Source of the DNA: Aaosphaeria pasadenensis
Lineage: Eukaryota; Ascomycota; Dothideomycetes; Pleosporales
Length of the DNA stretch: 64,000 bases
Assembly: GCA_022813625.1 (NCBI GenBank)
Contig: JAKLMB010000009.1
Location: 248,001 to 312,000, forward strand
Direction of reading: 5' to 3'
Of this stretch, positions 57,153 through 64,000 are shown in pieces. Position 1 is the first letter of the stretch, and every line of letters starts with the position of its first letter. A program made the position numbers and the translations under genes. The notes below the pieces were generated by a model that was not told where the DNA came from, made no database searches, and was given only the letters and a program-made list of their open reading frames with translations.

Positions 57153-59132
57153 ATGTTTAGGCACGAACTTGAGTCCCTGGGCTTGCCCCAAAGTACCAAG
57201 CTAGGAATTCACGGCGGCACGTTTGGATACCGGATATCCTCTATTATCTTGTCCTTCCTAATACTAATCACGCTCCCACGTTCAGTTTTGGGTGGGTTTC
57301 TATCGCAACGACCCGATTTGCTTGCTCCAGGGCCAGTTCTTCAGAACTTCGCGAATAGCACGGCGCCACTACGGTGTCTCCAGGTTTCTCCGCCGATTCT
57401 GTCACCATCAAACCCGAGCTGTCAACAGACATTAATGGTGCACACCTTTGCCTGGTCATACGGAAAGCCATTTGTCGGAGACTACACCCCTCCAGACTGC
57501 GATTTCAACCGCATAACAATCAACTTCACGGTCACGTCATCTGGGCGGCAGTTTGATAGGCTTGCCTTGATGTTCCTAGACGATACGGAAGTCTGGCGCA
57601 CCTCGACAGCAGAACCGACCCAGAACGGTATCGTCTGGACGTACATCAAGGATATGAGTGGTTATCTTACTCTATTTAAAGATCCACATAAGCTGATTTT
57701 TGACCTGGGCAACCTTGTCGACGACACTTACACTGGATCTTGGAATACAACCATGACGGCGACGTTTTTCACTGCAGATGATGTGGACCCAGCCGATGTG
57801 ATCATGCCTGTCTCTGCCCGGAAGTCTGCTGAGAACAGCCCGAGCAGCTTCGCACTCCCCGAAACTAAGGCCCTCAACTCATTGGTCCTGCCGCGCAACG
57901 CCCGGAAAGCCGTTTTCTCCATCGCTGCCTGTGGTCAAGCGGCCGAAGAGTTTTGGTGGAGTAATGTGTTATCGTCGGACACGCAGACCTTCGGCAATGA
58001 CACCACGCTTTATGGGCACTCCCCATGGCGAGAAGTGGAGCTGTACATTGACGGAACGCTTGCTGGTGTATCATGGCCCTTCCCAGTCATCTTCACTGGA
58101 GGCATTGTCCCGGGATTTTGGCGGCCTGTTGTTGGAATCGATGCATTCGATTTACGTGAAGACGAAATCGATATTTCTCCTTTTCTACCCATATTATCGG
58201 ATGGCCAGGAGCATACCTTTGAGATCCGAGTTGCCGGAATCGATAACGACGGGAGCGGGCGCGGATTCTTGACCAATACCGTGGGCTCAAATTGGGTGGT
58301 AACTGGAAAATTGTTTCTGTGGCTGGATAGCGAAGATAGCATCACGTCGGGAACGCGACCAACAATCGATTCACCCACTCCTTCACTAAAGCTTCACTCA
58401 TCCGTGAGCCGAGATGCAAATAGCACCGCGAAATCATTGGAGTATTCTGTATTTGTTTCTCGATATCTTGAGATCAAGTCCACAATCCGAACCTCTACTG
58501 GATCGAGGTCCGTCTCTTGGTATCAGAATTTAACGTACTCCAATGATGGCCTGTTCACCAACAAAGGAAATGACCAAATAACGCACCAATCCACATCCGG
58601 TATTGACATTGCCTCTGATAGCGGGTATTCAAAACAGTATGTTTATCCGCTATATGTCTATTCGACGTACAGTGAGCTGGCGGGTGGAAATTTCACGATT
58701 GACGGGAAGCTTTCCCGTGGCAAAGACCTACAAAGAATTGGTGGATTGGCTTTCCCATCTGAACTGGCAACGTTTGGTCATCCAATAGATTCGAGATTCG
58801 CAGGGACGTCATCAAGTGACCTCCAGAATGGTACCGCAAGTTATCTCGGCGTACCCGCATTGAAGAAGTCATTTGGATCCGGGAAGACGGAACAGCGATA
58901 TTGGTTGTACGGCGTGAGTGATGTTGATAATATAGAGCAGGGTAAGAGTGTCATTGCAGAGCTGTACCGCCGCCACGTCTTGGCTGCGAATGATTCGCTG
59001 CTCTTGGATGAGGAAACCAATAGCGGAAGTGGGGAAACAAAGGTTCAGGGCACAAGGGCGCCTCGAAATGGAGATCGACCCATATTCGCAATTGACAGTA
59101 TTAGGTCGTTGCTTGGAAGGGGTCCAGCATAG
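57153..59132 (+). CDS. peptide N-glycanase A-like amidase (PNGase A, PF12222)
   Basis: A single frame encodes 659 residues. PNGase A-type enzymes release N-glycans from glycopeptides in the secretory path or outside the cell. The start MFRHELESLGLPQSTKLGIH is followed by a hydrophobic signal or anchor (about residues 32-47, ISSIILSFLILITLP). The mature part opens with VLQNFANSTAPLRCLQVSPP and contains the family pattern YTPPDCDFNRITINFTVTSS, followed by RLALMFLDDTEVWRTSTAEP and NGIVWTYIKDMSGYLTLFKD. Later segments are GGIVPGFWRPVVGIDAF and HTFEIRVAGIDNDGSGRGFL. There are many potential N-glycosylation sites (NSTA, NFTV, NTTM, NDTT), which suits a secreted protein. Length and domain order match fungal homologues. 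The first few residues before the signal might belong to a leader. Confidence 0.9.
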   Translation: MFRHELESLGLPQSTKLGIHGGTFGYRISSIILSFLILITLPRSVLGGFLSQRPDLLAPGPVLQNFANSTAPLRCLQVSPPILSPSNPSCQQTLMVHTFAWSYGKPFVGDYTPPDCDFNRITINFTVTSSGRQFDRLALMFLDDTEVWRTSTAEPTQNGIVWTYIKDMSGYLTLFKDPHKLIFDLGNLVDDTYTGSWNTTMTATFFTADDVDPADVIMPVSARKSAENSPSSFALPETKALNSLVLPRNARKAVFSIAACGQAAEEFWWSNVLSSDTQTFGNDTTLYGHSPWREVELYIDGTLAGVSWPFPVIFTGGIVPGFWRPVVGIDAFDLREDEIDISPFLPILSDGQEHTFEIRVAGIDNDGSGRGFLTNTVGSNWVVTGKLFLWLDSEDSITSGTRPTIDSPTPSLKLHSSVSRDANSTAKSLEYSVFVSRYLEIKSTIRTSTGSRSVSWYQNLTYSNDGLFTNKGNDQITHQSTSGIDIASDSGYSKQYVYPLYVYSTYSELAGGNFTIDGKLSRGKDLQRIGGLAFPSELATFGHPIDSRFAGTSSSDLQNGTASYLGVPALKKSFGSGKTEQRYWLYGVSDVDNIEQGKSVIAELYRRHVLAANDSLLLDEETNSGSGETKVQGTRAPRNGDRPIFAIDSIRSLLGRGPA

Positions 59133-62100
59133 TGGGTAGTGTGGGAAACCAGAATAACACAATTGGGCCGGCGGCATCATGGCCTTACTTTTGCCCTCAG
59201 ATCAGCACCGTGGGCAAATCAATACCGTTCCCGATGCGAGTATATTCCACATATCCGTTCCCTTTACTCCGTGCAAATGTGGACGTGTGTGGGTACGGCA
59301 TCAGCCCCCGAACCAACTACTTGAGCCACATTGTCCTATCCCTGGAATTACCATTATGGATGCCGTATCCATACTAAACATGCATGGTGGGCACTGAGTT
59401 TGGCCTTGTTCAACAGGGTAGAGAAGCCAGCTACGAAATGCCGCTGTTGTCGGGTTACACGGCGTTGGTAGTCGTTATGCCGGTATTTGAAAGAAGTTTC
59501 ATGGTTTCAGGGCAAGCGATAGTCTTCGTGCCGCCAGATTGAGAAAGAGTGGGTTTGTAGGCACAGATACAAGGAGTGCCGCTTTGAGTAGGATCATGCC
59601 TGTACTGACATCGTCCCACTACAGTGAACACATCATTGACCATGCTGTGGCTCGGTCCAAAGCAGGTGACAGGCTGTCTGAAAGCTCGCTTTTCGTTCCC
59701 CGCGCTCGTGCTCACAAATCAAGTGCATCGTCACTGGTTCAAGAGCAAGCATCTAACCACCTTATTCTTCTTTGATAAGATCTTTACCGTCATCCCCCGC
59801 AGTAGTGTCACCACCAGCGCGTATTGAGAGTCATGCTATAGCACCGTGAAATTATACCATCCCACGTCCAAGAACTCTAGCTTCCGTTCGTAAAGTATGC
59901 AACACCTATCCTATCGTCGCCCCGGAAAGCCCGCCAGCACAACGTAGTGCGGTATACCATGGTTACTCTGCATATGCGCCACACAACCGGGGCCGAATTA
60001 GGGATCTCCCTCCACACATACTTTAAAGGGTTGAAACAAGTTTTGGTTCTCCATGGCTGTAACTTTTCCAGAATGAGTACTATATGCATCGGGAATATGC
60101 GAGACTTGAGCCCGTCTTTGTCCCTCGTGATAGAAAAAGCTCACGATTTCTGCATGAGCAGGCATAACTGCGTACAAGGTATATAACTCTACTATGGACG
60201 CGACCAAGAGACGTACCAATTAACATGGGGGGTCGAGTTGCCTTTGTGGCTGATCGAATGTTCTACCCGCATTGCTTTTCGAATCCCAGGGTGAGAACCT
60301 TATCCCCTTGTCCCCGTCTTCAAACTCTTCACATCAGACAACTCGCCGCCCACAGTTGGAAATGATATGCCATCATAGCACAGATCCGTACATCGATCAT
60401 GTGCTTTTCCAGTGAGTGCCGGCTGCTAGAACCCTGTTCTAAACTGTCGGACAGGGATACGCTTGGTACTTCGTTCCGCTCGTGGGATTCAGCGGGGGAT
60501 GTGTGAGTTTGTGTAACGCAAACGGTCTTGCCAGTTAACATAATGCACCCCTCATTGTTATCATGGCGTGGTCCTAGCACCCAAGGTCAAAGAAGGAACT
60601 GCGACCTGCAGCGGGTCATCATCCGAGTGTCGTGAGTGCCCAATGTTGCCGCACTCATACTATACTTTCAGGATTTACATCGTATGGCACATACCTTCTG
60701 GTATTATGACCTTTCCTGGTTTGCATCTGATGTAATATGTTGAGTGAGGTCTCATCAAATCTCAATCGGGTTGCATACCAATCAGCTTGACGCTATGGCT
60801 TTCTGAGTAGATCTTACTGAACAAGCCTGCAACACCGTAGCGAACAAAAAGCATGCCGCGCCGCATACAATGATTAATGGACTTATCTCGAAGTGGCAAG
60901 CGCTTTGCTATGTGGGCTCTCCAGAGGTGCATCCTGAGATCCTGGTGGACATGGGTGCAACTATGGTACAGGCATTGCCTACATTCGTTTTCCTCCCACC
61001 ATATGCATGAGCAGGGACCAACCGATTGGTTTGGTAGCCCATGCTGGATTCCCATTGCAGCCTACGAGTACGAGTACGGTGTAGAGATCCTGCCAAATGT
61101 CTGATTTCCCTTCTTTTCGCTCATAGAGCCCAAGAATTCCATCCGTACGGCAAGGGGTTGCACGGAAATTGACATCCTTCATCAATGCAATGCCCAAAAG
61201 AGGCATTGTTGAATGGCTACGCCATAACCGCCTCACCATCCTTCCGCATCATCGGCGAGGGCGCAATGCACACTAGTACCGAAGTGGTACCCTTCCTGTC
61301 GTTGCATTTCCATGACTCGACCAGCGATCTTTGGCCCGTGTTGATCACGCGCAGGCTGGATGTTGCTGGACTGGGTCACTGCGTTAAGAATTGGAGGGCG
61401 AGACTACCTTTGGGCAGCCATAGAAAGAGATGCATGCGCTGTGTCACAGAGCTGATGAGGAAAAGTGACGGAATCGCCAGCCTGATTGACTTGACTCGCG
61501 GATTGGCCGGAGGAGCACTCCGGCTACCCTTTCATCTCCTCAACAACATTTACATCTTCTGAGATACGTCGTCTTGCAAATATTCAGCTCCAATCCTGGG
61601 TTTACGTAAAGAACAACAAGCTGTGCAAGATATACTCGCATGAGGGCTTGTCGCTCGGCTTTCAATGTTCCCCACGTGGTGATTGGACACTTCAACTCTG
61701 GGGGAACTTTACAGAACCAGTATTGCGTAGGTGCGTGCTCCGGGCCGTGCCTTAAGATCCTGTACTATTGTATGGTTTATGAGTCGTTCTGGTTGTCCCA
61801 AGAGGGAATTCCTGCCCAAGTATAATGCCGGGCGGCCATTCTTTCTCTTTGCAAACCTTAAAGTGTTTCATGAGTGTCTGCAAGATAATTTGACAGATTG
61901 CCAGTCCTTGCCGGCCACCATTTCGCCTGCATGAGTTGTACGAATACGGACGGTGAGAGGTACTGAAAGCAATTTGGCAGACGGATGCCTTACGAGATGC
62001 TTCTCCGGATATAATATCAGTATCGTATTATCAAACACTGTAAAGCTGCACCCGATATAAATAGATCATGCACTTCTCAATTGACGGATATCCAATTCAA

Positions 62101-64000
62101 CAGACATTGGTGCGCGTTAGTCATGAGTTGTTCTGGTACAGCGCAAGTTGCATGGTCGTCTGGACCTGAACTCTCACACCCAATTCTTAGCCTTAGCGTG
62201 TCACTGTCACCAGTGACCACCCAGTGCCACCTTAAAAAAGTAATTACAGTTTGCGCAATCCCAGCCGCCATCGACCCACTTGTGCATGGCTCTCCACGGC
62301 GAAAAGGATGACATTGAAAATGGATTAGTTTTTGAGAGAACTGCATTTCTGAGACTGCGCAACCTTTTTTGTCCGCAATAAAATTTTCCGGTGGATCTCT
62401 CCCCATCTGACTCCATACTCAGGAGTCAGGAGTGTAATCAATTTGATAAACTTTCGGCGTGTATATGGGAGAATTAGCAGTCGGAGCCATGGCGCCGGTC
62501 TTCCGATTGCTTCTATTCGTTCCTCGACGTCTCACGCCGAAGCAGTGGATCCTGCCCGTCTGAAAAGAGTTCCATCATTATTAAGGTTGACCTCGCGCTG
62601 ATCGGAGTATGATTGAGAAAGATGGAACGATGTCTAGGCTCTTTGTGGGTTTGACAGGAACGTTGGACTCGCGGGCTAGACATCCCTACTAACCAGCGCT
62701 AGGATCCGCTGTTGCTCCCTAGATGAGGTTACTTCTTAATTATCCCCTTCTCGTCCCCACCGCCATTGGGACGTCTTTTCAGGAAGCGAGTATGTCTCAT
62801 TTGGTAAGGTTCAATGGGTACCGCGTACCCGTTCGCCTCGTTGCGAAACGCAATGATTAAACTTTGCGGGACAGGGGAAGCTTTCGATCGCTCAGGAACG
62901 AACTGTTACTACTTCCCACTCCCTGCAACTTAATTCCTCCTTGTTTACTTTACCATCCAGGAAGCTTGCATTCCTTCACCATTTCATGCGGCACGGGTGG
63001 CTTGATCGGTCGGTGTGGAATGACATGCAGATGTGACTACAACAGCATGCAGGTCATGTCGCAGAAGAAGGGCCGAATGAGTTGCAGGATCAACGGGGGA
63101 AATTGAGGAGGTTGGACCATGGCGGTATGGTGCAAACGAACGGAACCCCAAACTGTATGTTTGCCTTCCCGCTTGGTCTGGTTGTACTGGTTGTAGTATA
63201 CGATGTTACATGCTCTTCGCGGGGTCTTTCAATTGATACTTGCAAGCGTAGGTTCCCAACGTTCGAGTGAGTCAATGTATCACCATCATGCGTGTGCAAG
63301 ATGCTGAACGAGCACAAGATGATCAGTTGGCCAATACAATCGACCACTGGCTATCCAAATATTAGCCATCGTTTTCATGCATCCGCTTGCGAAAAAATTG
63401 TCTTCACGACACGAACCCCGTACATAAGATATGGTTCACGTACGTCCACATACAAGATCTTGAAAGCGAACGGGCATATGCCGTTTTTTTCATTCATATT
63501 GCGTGGCTTTAAAATGTCCTTTTAATAGGCGAGCTTTACTATATTTCTGGTAGCATTGTGCGTCATATTGGCCTCCAAGCTACCATATATTCACCACGTT
63601 GACTTACTTTTATCTGGAGTCGGTGACTGACCAATCGCCGGATGATTTCTACATTGAGGATTTTATTGTCTTAGTGCCATAACGGCGATCCACTGGACAG
63701 GTTCCCGGTGCAAGTATAAGACACTAGAACCACGAATGGTTACTCGAGAATGAGGTTGAAGTTGATATTGAGGTTACACACGCGCCAGAGTTCCATGGTA
63801 CAGGAAGTGTGACTTTAATCGCTTAACACGTGGATCGGTACCGCCCCCACAATTTGGAACGTGTGAAGAAGAAGGGATTGAACAGTGCTCAGTGCGCATA
63901 GCCGAAGAAGACTTTAAATGTCAGTTGTTTTCTTTTTGGAGACTGTCAATTGACATACAATGTCCAACAATCCGGTACCTAATTCTCTTACAGCAGCAAC
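59133..64000. other. gene-poor right end of the window
   Basis: Almost 5 kb show no supported gene. Frames are short, overlap on both strands, have irregular codon use and no recognised domain. I see no transposase, reverse transcriptase, terminal repeat or tRNA. The content may include decayed sequence. Confidence 0.4.

Noticed and set aside
60262..60300. TTCGAATC resembling a tRNA T-loop
   Set aside because: The flanking five bases on each side are not complementary and no D-arm is present.

Overview
The window is nuclear DNA of a filamentous ascomycete (Pezizomycotina). This rests on small genes with many short introns of about 45-90 bp carrying GTAAGT/GTATGT-type donors, on Kozak-like CACCATG or CAAGATG starts, and on a gene set typical of that group (DASH subunit Dad2, Nuc-2/Pho81, a HulA-type HECT ligase, Pth11-type rhodopsin domain, UstYa/DUF3328). 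I cannot name the species. Exon boundaries were placed by eye from splice signals, reading frame and family conservation; they may be off by a base or a codon.

Layout. 0.5-3.8 kb: the divergent centromere/kinetochore pair shugoshin (minus) and Dad2 (plus). 4.4-4.9 kb: PP1 regulator Ypi1 (minus). 6.8-10.5 kb: exportin Crm1. 14.0-17.7 kb: Pho81/Nuc-2 with its start codon split by an intron. 18.7-20.6 kb: mitochondrial UbiB-type kinase-like protein. 22.6-25.6 kb: C2-WW-HECT ubiquitin ligase (Rsp5/HulA). 28.9-29.5 kb: GPI-anchored Ser/Ala-rich wall protein. 33.0-35.8 kb: an intronless fusion of a Pth11-type rhodopsin domain with an FHS-type sugar transporter. 37.1-38.5 kb: SCP-x type thiolase. 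39.6-42.0 kb: DHA2 drug exporter. After this come an accessory block (43.9-49.6 kb) and a gene-poor right end holding a DUF1279 mitochondrial protein, a small conserved hypothetical protein and a PNGase A-like amidase.

The most interesting object is the accessory block at 43.9-49.6 kb. It contains a secreted precursor of five tandem KR-bounded repeats with an invariant C-terminal segment ALGFKIN, divergent from a membrane-anchored UstYa-like (DUF3328) oxidase with both HxxHC motifs. A PF04199 cyclase-like enzyme ends 37 bp from the oxidase gene, and a GT1 glycosyltransferase with a bacterial-type HGGQGT signature lies just upstream. This is the architecture of a fungal ribosomally made, Kex2-processed peptide (dikaritin-type RiPP) cluster, with a core sequence I do not recognise. 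The DHA2 exporter next door could export the product. The working model is: precursor enters the secretory path, UstYa-like oxidase cross-links the cores, Kex2/Kex1 release them, and the glycosyltransferase and cyclase-like protein tailor them.

Long intergenic stretches (10.5-14.0, 20.6-22.6, 25.6-28.9, 29.5-33.0, 49.6-52.5, 53.3-56.5 and 59.1-64.0 kb) show no convincing gene. They carry simple repeats, pyrimidine-rich leaders and a scattered palindrome-like 9-mer TACGGAGTA. I found no credible tRNA, rRNA, CRISPR array or intact transposon.
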